Source: DASWOJ01 sp964242415 (GTDB taxonomy: Bacteria > Pseudomonadota > Alphaproteobacteria > Acetobacterales > Acetobacteraceae). From it: DNA of 60,699 bases. The stretch spans positions 1 through 60,699 of the forward strand of contig CAXTAT010000033.1 in assembly GCA_964242415.1 (NCBI GenBank). Direction: 5' to 3'. How positions within the stretch are numbered: position 1 is the first letter of the stretch; the number at the start of each line of letters is the position of its first letter. Below, one piece after another: positions 17,011 through 24,502 of the stretch. The position numbers and the translations under genes are program-made. The notes under the pieces are model-generated. The model did no database searches and was not told where the DNA came from. It was given only the letters and a program-made list of their open reading frames with translations.

Positions 17011-18012
17011 ATGGAAACGCTGGGTCACCGCAGCCCTACGGAGGGGGTGGGGGTCGCCTACCACCCCTTCCTGCATGACTACCTGCTCGGCAGCCGCGCG
17101 CTGTTCGACTTCATCGAGTTGCCGATGGACCTCTACTTGGACGAGGCGCGGTCGGGGCTGCTCGACCCCGGGCACCGGCGGCTGCGGGAGGTGACCGGGG
17201 CCGTGCGGTGCACATGGCGCGGCAGTGCGCTGTCGCTCGGCGCGGTGCCGCCGAGTGGGGCGCCCGCGTTCCCGCCCCACACCGTCCGCCGCATCCGCGG
17301 GTTGCTGGCCCTGGCGCCGCATGCGCCCTACACGGAGGCGGTCGGGGTCCGGGCTGCAGGCGGGCCGCTGCACGCGGCTGCGCTCACGCCGGCGGCCGCG
17401 CGCTGCGCTGCCGTGCGGCAGGCGGCGGCGTGCGAGGCGCTTGGCGTCCCGGTGCGGCTCTGCCTGCCGCGGGGGGCCGCCGCCCCGGCCGGGATGGACG
17501 CAGCCGGAATGGACGCGGTGGGTTTCCTCGCCCTCGTTGCGGCGCATGGCGGCGCCGGGTTCGTGCTCGACACGGCGGACTTGGCCGGCGCCGAACCGCA
17601 CGACGCCGCGCGACGGCTGGCAGGCGTGCCCATCACGGCCCTGTCGGTGTCCAGCGACGACCCGGCCGCCTGGGACGCGCTGGCCGTCCTGGCCGGGCAT
17701 CTGGCGCCCGGGACGGTCGTGCTACGGCGCGACCGGCAGCTTTTTCCGTTGGAAACGATCGGGCGCGACCTCAGCCGGGCCGCCGGGCTCCTGTCCGGCA
17801 CGGCGTCTGGAACCCTGCCTGGGCTGGCGGCGCCGCACGATCCACACCCCGCCCTGCCCGTCGCCGGTGCGCCCCTCGCTGGTCCCGTGGATGCGCCGGA
17901 CGCCTCGCCGGCATGGCGGCATTGGCGCAAGGAGGTGGACGACATGCACAAGGCGCAGCAGATCATGGCCCTGATGTCCGGGGCCGGCCCATCCTGGCAG
18001 GCACCCCGGTGA
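17011..18012 (+). CDS. divergent MNIO (DUF692)-like protein
   Basis: The protein has 333 residues. The order of segments follows the DUF692/MNIO TIM-barrel family: G-V-G-V-A-Y-H near the start, F-D-F-I-E-L-P, A-L-S-L-G near residue 75, A-P-Y-T-E near 110, and V-L-D-T-A-D-L near 190. However, several iron ligands of active MNIOs are not where expected: the His of S-x-H-G-V-x-L-S is replaced (T-W-R-G-S-A-L-S), and the E-N and D-x-N-N motifs are absent. MNIO enzymes oxidise RiPP precursors; this copy may instead be a peptide-binding scaffold. It lies 21 bases after the precursor gene and overlaps the next gene by 4 bases (GTGA). The family call rests on fold-order recognition and is moderate. 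Confidence 0.55.
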   Translation: METLGHRSPTEGVGVAYHPFLHDYLLGSRALFDFIELPMDLYLDEARSGLLDPGHRRLREVTGAVRCTWRGSALSLGAVPPSGAPAFPPHTVRRIRGLLALAPHAPYTEAVGVRAAGGPLHAAALTPAAARCAAVRQAAACEALGVPVRLCLPRGAAAPAGMDAAGMDAVGFLALVAAHGGAGFVLDTADLAGAEPHDAARRLAGVPITALSVSSDDPAAWDALAVLAGHLAPGTVVLRRDRQLFPLETIGRDLSRAAGLLSGTASGTLPGLAAPHDPHPALPVAGAPLAGPVDAPDASPAWRHWRKEVDDMHKAQQIMALMSGAGPSWQAPR

Positions 18013-18614
18013 ACGCCGTCGCGCAGCGCCTGTTCGATGCGGGCCGGGAGGAACTGGGGCGCAGCCTGGCGGCGCTGTGCGGCGCGGTTGGCGCCGCGGA
18101 AACCTCCGTCCTGCTGCCCCGCGGCGAGGGCGAGCTGTGGTTCTTCGCATCCAGCAACCCCGCCCTGCTGGCCGCGGGCGCCCCGGCCGTGCCGGTCAAC
18201 GCCAGCTTCACCGGGCTGGCGTTTCGCACCGGGCAGACCATCGCCTTCGCCGACGCGGCCGGGCAGGAGGCGCACAACAAGGTGGTGGACGAGCACCTGG
18301 GCGTGCGGACCCGCGAGTTCGCCGCCATCCCCATCCACGGCCAGGCCGTGGTGGGCGTGCTGACCCTGGTGAACCGGCCGCCCGGCGCCGCGCCGCGCCC
18401 GTTCGACGTGCCGGAGCTGCGCCGCGCCGCGGCGCTGGCGCTGGACATGGCCCACCCGGTTGCCGTGCTGGCCAGCCTGGCGGACGACAGCGCGACGGAC
18501 GGGGCCGACGGACCCGGCCCGGGGCTGGCCGCCGACATGGCGGCCCTGACGGGGCCGGAGCAGCGGATCGTGCACGACCTGGTCGGCTCCCTGCTGCAGA
18601 ACCGGGGCGGGTAG
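18009..18614 (+). CDS. GAF domain protein
   Basis: The product has 201 residues and starts at a GTG that overlaps the preceding stop (GTGA). It has a single GAF-like domain: F-T-G-L-A-F-R-T-G-Q-T-I-A-F-A-D-A-A, then T-R-E-F-A-A-I-P-I-H-G-Q-A-V-V-G-V-L-T-L-V-N-R, the typical second half of a GAF fold. GAF domains bind small ligands, including cAMP and cGMP in some families, which suits a locus with a cyclase and an HD phosphodiesterase. No output domain is present, so it probably works through a partner. The C-terminal ~40 residues contain an acidic linker and a short helix. Confidence 0.8.
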   Translation: MNAVAQRLFDAGREELGRSLAALCGAVGAAETSVLLPRGEGELWFFASSNPALLAAGAPAVPVNASFTGLAFRTGQTIAFADAAGQEAHNKVVDEHLGVRTREFAAIPIHGQAVVGVLTLVNRPPGAAPRPFDVPELRRAAALALDMAHPVAVLASLADDSATDGADGPGPGLAADMAALTGPEQRIVHDLVGSLLQNRGG

Positions 18615-18617
18615 GCC

Positions 18618-19391
18618 ATGGCACGGGGCGATCCCTCCGCCATGCGCCACCTGGTTGATGTCGAACGCCTGCGCGAGGCGCTGCGCACCGGACGCGGGGC
18701 GGGCGTGAAGGTGGCGGTGCTGGACAGCGGCGTTGACGGCGGGCACCCCGCGTTCGTGGACAGGCTGCGCGCGCAGTTCGACGTCGTGGCCGGCCGCAAC
18801 GGCCCGACCTGCGTGCAGGCCCGACCCATCGACGGCATCGGCCACGGCACCGCCTGCGCCGGCATCGTGCTGCAACTGGCGCCGGAGGCCGAGATCTACA
18901 GCGTGAAGGTGATCGGCAACGACTCCCGCGGCACGGCGGACCAGCTCGTGGCCGGGCTGACCTTCGCGCTGGACCAGGGTTACGACGTGATCAACATGAG
19001 CCTCGGCACCACCGACGCGCGGATCATGCCGCGGCTGGGCGCGCTGGCCGACCGGGCCTTCTATGAGGGGCGCATCATCGTGGCGGCGGCGAACAACCAG
19101 GGCCGCACCGCCTACCCGGCGCAGTTCTCGTCGGTGCTGTCGGTGAACATGGAGGCGTTCGAGGAGGCGACGGCGCTGCGCTACGAGCGCGGGAATGCCA
19201 TCGAGCTGTCGGCCCGCGGCATCTACGTGGAGGCGCCCGCGCCCGGCGGCGGCACGCAGCTGTTCACCGGCACCAGCTTCGCCTGCCCCCACGTCAGCGG
19301 CATGGTGGCCCGGGTCCTGTCGGTGCATCCCGGGCTGGCCGCCCACGAGGCGCGGCTGGTGCTGAGCCTGCTGTCGCCGGGCGGCGCCTGA
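18618..19391 (+). CDS. S8 family (subtilisin-like) serine peptidase, no signal peptide
   Basis: The protein has 257 residues, close to a bare subtilase catalytic domain. The triad is complete: Asp in V-A-V-L-D-S-G-V-D (about residue 36), His in G-H-G-T-A-C-A-G (about 76) and Ser in F-T-G-T-S-F-A-C-P-H-V-S-G (about 221). The oxyanion Asn is in A-A-A-N-N-Q-G. There is no export signal or propeptide, so it should act in the cytoplasm. It lies 3 bases after the GAF gene in the precursor operon. Leader removal from the modified peptide is the simple proposal; an alternative is an effector protease controlled by the locus sensors. Confidence 0.88.
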   Translation: MARGDPSAMRHLVDVERLREALRTGRGAGVKVAVLDSGVDGGHPAFVDRLRAQFDVVAGRNGPTCVQARPIDGIGHGTACAGIVLQLAPEAEIYSVKVIGNDSRGTADQLVAGLTFALDQGYDVINMSLGTTDARIMPRLGALADRAFYEGRIIVAAANNQGRTAYPAQFSSVLSVNMEAFEEATALRYERGNAIELSARGIYVEAPAPGGGTQLFTGTSFACPHVSGMVARVLSVHPGLAAHEARLVLSLLSPGGA

Positions 19392-19465
19392 TGGCCGCCC
19401 GGACGCTGTGGTGCCAGAGACGCGCATGACGGGGCGCGCATGACCCGGCGCCCGGGCCGCCGGGC

Positions 19466-20152
19466 ATGAGCCTGCTCGCCCGCATCCCGGTGTTCGCCGG
19501 CCTGCCGGACGAGGCGCTGCGGCGGCTGGACGCGGGCGCCGCACCCTTCGAGGTACACAACGGCGACGAGGTCTTCGCCCAGGACGACCCGGCTGATGCG
19601 CTGTACGCCATCACCGGCGGCGAGGGCACGGTGCGTATGGGCGCCGTGGACCGGCGCAGCAAGAAGCTGATGGTGGAGGTGTTCGCCCAAGGCGACATCT
19701 TCGGCGAGATCGGCGTGATCGACGGCGGCGCCCGCACGGCGACGGCGACGGCGGAGGGCCGGGTGCGGCTGGTGCGGATCGGCGCCGTCGCCTTCCTGGC
19801 GGTGCTGGGCGAGACGCCGCTGCTGGGGATCAACCTGGCCCGGCTGATGTCGCGGCGGCTGCGGCGCACCTTCGCCCTGTTCCAGGACGCGACGTTCGAG
19901 ACGGTGGAGGTGCGCCTGGGGCGGCAGGTCCTGTACCTCGCCTCCCTGCACGGGCGCCGGACGGAAGCGGGCACGATGCTGCGCAGCCGCTTGCGGCAGG
20001 GGGACCTGGCGGACCTGCTGGGGACCACGACCCGCAGCATCATCACGGTGCTGAACGGCTGGCGGGCCGCGGGGATCGTGCACTACGACGCCGAGCGCGC
20101 GCAGCTCACGATCTGCGACGATGCGGCCTTGCGGGCGCTGTTGGACGCATGA
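19466..20152 (+). CDS. Crp/Fnr family transcriptional regulator
   Basis: The protein has 228 residues. The N-terminal cyclic-nucleotide-binding fold shows G-D-I-F-G-E-I-G-V-I-D-G-G-A-R-T-A-T-A-T-A, with the Glu and Arg of the phosphate-binding cassette. A dimer helix follows, then a winged helix with R-Q-G-D-L-A-D-L-L-G-T-T-T-R-S-I near residues 172-190. It should bind DNA in response to cAMP or cGMP, possibly made by the cyclase of the facing operon. It is 74 bases downstream of the peptidase gene and its stop overlaps the next start (ATGA). A candidate target is the palindrome in the divergent promoter at 16419. Confidence 0.9.
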   Translation: MSLLARIPVFAGLPDEALRRLDAGAAPFEVHNGDEVFAQDDPADALYAITGGEGTVRMGAVDRRSKKLMVEVFAQGDIFGEIGVIDGGARTATATAEGRVRLVRIGAVAFLAVLGETPLLGINLARLMSRRLRRTFALFQDATFETVEVRLGRQVLYLASLHGRRTEAGTMLRSRLRQGDLADLLGTTTRSIITVLNGWRAAGIVHYDAERAQLTICDDAALRALLDA

Positions 20153-20667
20153 CGCCGGCCGTCATCCATTTCTGCGGCCTGATCCCCGGGGCGGCGGCAG
20201 ACGAGGCGGCGCTGCGGGCCGGGCTGGCGGAGGTGCTGCGCCCCGTGGGGCACGGCTTCGGCGGGCTTGCGGCCGGGGCGGACATCGCGGTGGCCGAGGC
20301 GCTGCTGGCCCAGGGCGCGGCGGTGACGGCGGTGCTGCCCTTCCCGCCCGCGCTCTATGCCGCGCGCTCCGTCCGCCCCGGCGGCGAAGCCTGGGTCCCA
20401 CGGTTCGAGGCGTGCCTCGCCCGCGTGGAGCTGCATGTGCTGGGCAGCGGGTTCCGCGGTGACGGCGACTACGCCGCGGCGTCGCGCTGGGCAATGGAGC
20501 TGGTGCGCCTGGCGGCCGGCGGGCGCTCGGCACCGTGCTGGCAGCTTGCCATCTGGGACGGCGCTGGCGGGTCAGGCCCCGCCGGCACCGCGGCGGACGT
20601 GCGCGGCTGGCTGGCGTCCGGCGGCAGGACCCTGGTCATGCCGAGTCCCTGGCCGCGGCGCGGATAG
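20149..20667 (+). CDS. stand-alone SLOG-like (nucleotide sensor) protein
   Basis: The product has 172 residues and a Rossmann-like pattern: V-I-H-F-C-G-L-I-P-G, G-L-A-A-G-A-D-I-A-V-A-E-A-L-L, V-T-A-V-L-P-F-P and later W-V-P-R-F-E. The same sequence order (G-H-x-I, then C-G-A-D-I-x-x-x-E-A, then V-L-P-F) occurs in the middle domain of TPR-cyclase proteins, a region compared with SLOG domains that bind nucleotides or their derivatives. It would thus be the missing or duplicated sensor part of the 9543 cyclase protein, encoded separately. It overlaps the Crp gene by 4 bases and ends the operon. Confidence 0.6.
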   Translation: MTPAVIHFCGLIPGAAADEAALRAGLAEVLRPVGHGFGGLAAGADIAVAEALLAQGAAVTAVLPFPPALYAARSVRPGGEAWVPRFEACLARVELHVLGSGFRGDGDYAAASRWAMELVRLAAGGRSAPCWQLAIWDGAGGSGPAGTAADVRGWLASGGRTLVMPSPWPRRG

Positions 20668-20841
20668 CGTCCGTGGATGCGGCGTGATTTTGGGAGCGGC
20701 AGCGGTGCAGGGCTTTGCTGGCCACCGGATCGGCGGTTGGCTTCGATCGGGTTCCGGGGTGTTGGCCTGGGTCGCTTGACCCGGCCGCGGACGATCCGGC
20801 CACGCTGCCTATGCGCGGCACGGCGGCGTGCGGCGGCCGGG

Positions 20842-21261
20842 TCAGACGACCTTGGCTTCCACCTCGATGTTGCCGCGGGTCGCCCGGGAATAAGGGCACA
20901 CCTCCTCGTGGGCGGTGCGGACCATCTCCTCCACCTCCGCCCTGTCGCGGCCGGGGACCGACACCTCAAGTACGACCGTGAGCCGGAAATAGCCGCTTTC
21001 CTCCCGGCCAATGCCGACGCGGGCGGTGACGGAGGACTCTCGGATCGGGGCCTTGCGCTCCCGCGCGACACGCAGCAGGGCGTTCTCGAAGCAGGCGGCG
21101 TAGCCGGCCGCAAAGAGCTGCTCCGGGTTCGTCGCCGCGCCGCCCATGCCCCCAAGCTCCTTCGGCAGCGCAAGCGCGAGGTCGAGGACGCCGTCCGGCG
21201 AACGGACACGGCCTTGCCATCCCCCGGTCGCCGTTGCCGTCGCGGTGTGGAGAACATCCAT
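20842..21261 (-). CDS. ohr: organic hydroperoxide resistance protein (Ohr/OsmC family)
   Basis: The enzyme has 139 residues, the normal Ohr length, and reduces organic hydroperoxides with a lipoyl-dithiol donor. Both catalytic Cys are present in their conserved settings: Y-A-A-C-F-E-N-A-L near residue 60 and V-C-P-Y-S-R-A-T-R-G-N near 125. The Arg and Glu that assist the reactive Cys are also in place. The start ATG at 21261 follows GAAGG; upstream in-frame starts would add about 80 poor-quality residues. No OhrR-type regulator is adjacent. Confidence 0.93.
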   Translation of the reverse strand: MDVLHTATATATGGWQGRVRSPDGVLDLALALPKELGGMGGAATNPEQLFAAGYAACFENALLRVARERKAPIRESSVTARVGIGREESGYFRLTVVLEVSVPGRDRAEVEEMVRTAHEEVCPYSRATRGNIEVEAKVV

Positions 21262-21629
21262 CTCGCCTTCTCCCTCATATGGGGCATCAAGCCTTGAGCA
21301 CAGGCGGCTTGCGGGATGCAACACCCTGTCCCGTCGATCCCAGCGGCGTCCCGTCGCTTCAGCGGCGCGCAGCTTGCCGCGATAGAACGGGGAATTGCCG
21401 AACAGGTAGGCAATCCGTGCTGGCCAGCGCCCGACCGCGCTGCTCGGCGGCGGGCGGGTTTCAACCTCTGGCTGCGGCATCCTGGCGCAGGGAGACCATG
21501 CATCCAAAACGGCCGCAGAGTTGCCACCCCTTCAGTGCACGCCACGGGCCGGCGCTGCCTGGTCCACCCGGGTAGCCGGGCGTGGACCGTCGGCTGCCGG
21601 GGCGCCGAGCGTCAAGCCGTGCCCGGCAC
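21262..21629. other. intergenic region, no supported gene
   Basis: These 368 bases separate ohr from the OYE-family gene; both are leftward genes. I see open frames on both strands but none with a ribosome site and a recognisable protein. One stretch on the minus strand around 21375-21430 reads R-I-A-Y-L-F-G-N-S-P-F-Y-R-G-K-L-R-A-A, which resembles the start of acyl-CoA ligases of the PaaK type, but it is too short to call. The ohr promoter should lie near 21262-21330. Confidence 0.5.
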
Positions 21630-22841
21630 CTACGCCGAAACGGCGCTGCGCTCCTTCACCTGGTCTTGCAAACCGGACGACGGCGACCCCTCCCGTACCT
21701 CGGGCCAGCCGATGCTGGGAGCATGGCCGCGGAAGTTTTCCAGCCACCAGCGCCAGTCCTGCTGCACCAGGGAGAACGGCGAAGCGTGACCAAGCTCGCG
21801 TGCCGCCCAAACCGGCCAGTGCGGGTTGGCCAACGCCGGCCGGCCCAGCATCACCAGGTCGATGAGTTCTTCGCGGATGACCCGGTCGGCATTCTGCGGC
21901 ACGCCGAGGTTCCAGCTCGTCGCGACGGGGATGCCAACCTCGGTGCGCACCCGGTGTGCCCGCTCGACCATGAAGCCGACGTCGTTCAGAGGCGGATCGA
22001 CCATCTCGTCGGTGTTGAAGCCGAGCGACAGGTCGGCGAGGTCAAGCCCGTGCTGCTTCATCATGGCGATGGCGGCGACGGAGTCTTCGAACTGCGTCCC
22101 GTCCGGATGCAGGTCGTCCGAGCCGAGCCGCATCGTCAGCGGATACCGCTCCGGCCACACGGCCCGCACGGCGTCCAGCGCCTCAAGATGAAAGCGGGCC
22201 CGGTTCGCCACGCTGCCGCCATACTGGTCGGTGCGCTGGTTGGCGAGCGGCGAAAAGAAACTCGCGCCCAGGTAGCCGTGCGCGTAGTGCATCTCAAGCC
22301 ACTTGTAACCGGCGGCGAGCGCGCGCACGGCTGCGTCGGCATAGGCCTGGTGCAGGCGCTTGATCTGCTCGACGGTCAGTTCATCGACCGGGTAGATGTG
22401 GCCGCCGCCGCCATAAGGGATGGCGGACGGCGCGACGCAGGTCCAGCCGTCCGGGTGGTCCGGCGGGAGCTGCTTCCAGGTGCCTTCGGAGTTGGTGCCG
22501 CGGTGGGGCGGCAGTTCGCTGCCTTTGCGGCCGGTGTGGCCGAGCTGGATGGCAGGCACAGCGCCCATCCGCTCGATGATCGCCGCGACCCGGGCATGGC
22601 CCTCGATCTGCTCGTCGTTCCAGATGCCGGCACAGGACGTCGTGGTCCGGCCGTCGGGGGTGATGGCCATCTGCTCTCCGAACACCAGCGCGAAGCCGCC
22701 GGCCGCACGGGCCCCGAGGTAGCTCACATGGTAGTCGTCCAGCTTGCCATCGACCGAATTGTACATGGTCATCGGCGACATTACGGTGCGGTTGCGCAGA
22801 GTCACGCCTTTGAGCGTGTAGGGGCTGAACAAGTCCGGCAT
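21630..22841 (-). CDS. Old Yellow Enzyme family NADH:flavin oxidoreductase
   Basis: The enzyme has 403 residues and forms an FMN-binding TIM barrel. It starts M-P-D-L-F-S-P-Y-T-L-K-G-V-T-L-R-N-R, the common OYE beginning. Q-L-G-H-T-G-R-K-G-S, the barrel motif W-L-E-M-H-Y-A-H-G-Y-L and F-F-S-P-L-A-N-Q-R-T-D-Q-Y-G-G-S are typical of the YqjM-like group. These reductases act on activated C=C bonds or on xenobiotics with NAD(P)H. The start is taken at 22841 behind GGAGG; the frame is open for 39 more codons upstream without a better site. It is followed by ohr on the same strand after a gap; there is no clear pathway context. Confidence 0.93.
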   Translation of the reverse strand: MPDLFSPYTLKGVTLRNRTVMSPMTMYNSVDGKLDDYHVSYLGARAAGGFALVFGEQMAITPDGRTTTSCAGIWNDEQIEGHARVAAIIERMGAVPAIQLGHTGRKGSELPPHRGTNSEGTWKQLPPDHPDGWTCVAPSAIPYGGGGHIYPVDELTVEQIKRLHQAYADAAVRALAAGYKWLEMHYAHGYLGASFFSPLANQRTDQYGGSVANRARFHLEALDAVRAVWPERYPLTMRLGSDDLHPDGTQFEDSVAAIAMMKQHGLDLADLSLGFNTDEMVDPPLNDVGFMVERAHRVRTEVGIPVATSWNLGVPQNADRVIREELIDLVMLGRPALANPHWPVWAARELGHASPFSLVQQDWRWWLENFRGHAPSIGWPEVREGSPSSGLQDQVKERSAVSA

Positions 22842-23062
22842 GAACGAAGCGCCTCCGGTTGGGGATGGAACGGCAGCCTGCACTGCGCAGCAATACCCGT
22901 GCCAACCTGCTCGTGTTCGAGCGCCCCTCGAAGCTGCTGCCAAGTTCAGGTCCGCCACCCCGGAACCAGATGAAGCCTTACAGGCAACGTCCTCACGCCA
23001 CCTGCGACCGCTTCTTCACAACGCCCGCGTCGGTCGCCACCCATGGAACCGGCCCCTGACGG

Positions 23063-24502
23063 CTACTCGGACCACAGTCCCCGCTGCTTCTCGCGGGCGG
23101 TCCGTTGCGCGTCGGCGTAGTAGGCCGGCGCCCCATTGCCCACCACGGCAGCGCCGTTGAGCACGTACAGCTCGGCAACGTCCCGCCCCTCCTGCGTCTT
23201 GCACTGGAAGCTTGCGGCATCGCGCGGGACGCACCGCACCTGCACCCCCTTCATCATCTCGTCCAGGCGCGCCGTCACCCGGGCCAGCCCCGCCCCGGAG
23301 AAGCCGCGGTCTGGCATCTGCACGCCAGAAAGCGGATAGGCGTTGGAGGCCACCACCACCCGCAAGTTGGACGTCACGAAGTCCACAGCCCCGGCGGCTG
23401 CATTGCGTTGCGCCCAGGCGTCCCAAGGCTCCACCGCGCCGGTTCCCCGCACGAAGCCCTGCCGGCCGTTGGCACGGACCTGCAGCCAGGTCTCGTCCGC
23501 CACCACCTGCCCCAGCACCTGGACCTCCGATGCCGCCGGCAGCGTCGCCAGCGTTTCCGCGTTCGGGGCCGGAGCCGCCTGCAGCGGGGTGGCGGCGGTC
23601 ACCACGCCGCGGTCGAACGGGGACGGCAGGAACCGGGGTGCAGGCGCGGCCGGCGCCGACACCCCTGCCAGATCAACGCTGACGGTGCGCGTCTCGCCAT
23701 GCGCCAGGGTGACGGGCAGAATCTTGGTGGCATAGCCGGGCAGGGCCACCGAGACCTCGTAGGTGCCCGCGTTGAGGTTCACGTCCAGCGGCGACTGCCC
23801 ATACATCCGGCCGAGGATGCGGATCGCCGCGCCGGACGGGTTGCTGGTCAGCAGCAGGTGGCCCGGCAGTTCCTGCGTGAACAGGTTGACGGTCACGTTC
23901 GCATCCTTGCCGACGGCGACCGTCTGGGCCTCGGGACGCCAGCCCGGCTCCTCAAAGCCCACCCGCAGTTCGCCCGGGGCCACAGTCAGGACCTGGCCCG
24001 GCGCGCCAGCCTCGCGCCCGTTGACCAGGATGCGCCCGGTCAGGATGTTGGACCGGCCCGCCGCATGGACCCACACCACCAGCGTCGCCTTCGCGGGCGC
24101 GACGTTGCCTCGCAGGACGGCAGCGCCCACGAACAGGGCGACCGCAACCAGGACCGCGCGCCGCCAAGGCAGTCCAGCCTTGCGAGGCGCCGGCTCCGGG
24201 GGCACCAGCTCGGGGGAAACCGGCTCGGGAGGCGGCACAGGCGAGGGCGCCCATGGCTGCGGGACCGGCTTGACGCCAGGCGGAACGGCAGCCGCGTCCT
24301 GCACGGGCATTGCAACGGCGCTTGCGGCGGGCGGCGCGGCGGCGGGCGGCGCGGGGCTGGGCGGCGGCGCGGCGGCCACTCGCTGGGCGGTGCCGCAGAA
24401 TGGGCAGAACGCCACCGTGCTGCCCAGCGCCCTCGCGCAGGACGCGCATCCCACGGACGCCGGAACGCCGGGCCGCGCGGCCGTGCCAGCCGCGGCGGTC
24501 AT
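23063..24502 (-). CDS. zinc-ribbon / membrane / PEGA / SH3-like protein
   Basis: The protein has 479 residues. An N-terminal zinc ribbon has Cys pairs at about 19/22 and 33/36 (C-A-S-C, C-P-F-C-G). A Pro/Ala-rich linker follows, then one membrane helix near 116-131. Outside it are PEGA-type beta domains, with L-L-L-T-S-N-P-S-G-A-A-I-R-I-L-G and Y-E-V-S-V-A-L-P-G-Y as the clear signature, then an SH3-like segment (W-L-Q-V-R-A-N-G-R-Q-G-F-V). The last ~35 residues (A-Y-Y-A-D-A-Q-R-T-A-R-E-K-Q-R-G-L-W) look like the end of a staphylococcal nuclease fold without its catalytic part. The start overlaps the tubulin-like gene by 4 bases (ATGA). Confidence 0.8.
   Translation of the reverse strand: MTAAAGTAARPGVPASVGCASCARALGSTVAFCPFCGTAQRVAAAPPPSPAPPAAAPPAASAVAMPVQDAAAVPPGVKPVPQPWAPSPVPPPEPVSPELVPPEPAPRKAGLPWRRAVLVAVALFVGAAVLRGNVAPAKATLVVWVHAAGRSNILTGRILVNGREAGAPGQVLTVAPGELRVGFEEPGWRPEAQTVAVGKDANVTVNLFTQELPGHLLLTSNPSGAAIRILGRMYGQSPLDVNLNAGTYEVSVALPGYATKILPVTLAHGETRTVSVDLAGVSAPAAPAPRFLPSPFDRGVVTAATPLQAAPAPNAETLATLPAASEVQVLGQVVADETWLQVRANGRQGFVRGTGAVEPWDAWAQRNAAAGAVDFVTSNLRVVVASNAYPLSGVQMPDRGFSGAGLARVTARLDEMMKGVQVRCVPRDAASFQCKTQEGRDVAELYVLNGAAVVGNGAPAYYADAQRTAREKQRGLWSE

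Noticed and set aside
16336..17700. Extension of the radical SAM reading frame across the precursor gene region
   Set aside because: The upstream part has no family similarity, crosses the divergent promoter and would be antisense to the precursor; ATG 16335 is the sensible start.
21375..21430. Minus-strand peptide resembling the N-terminus of phenylacetate-CoA ligase (N-S-P-F-Y-R)
   Set aside because: Fewer than 20 similar residues and no further ligase motifs nearby; could be chance.
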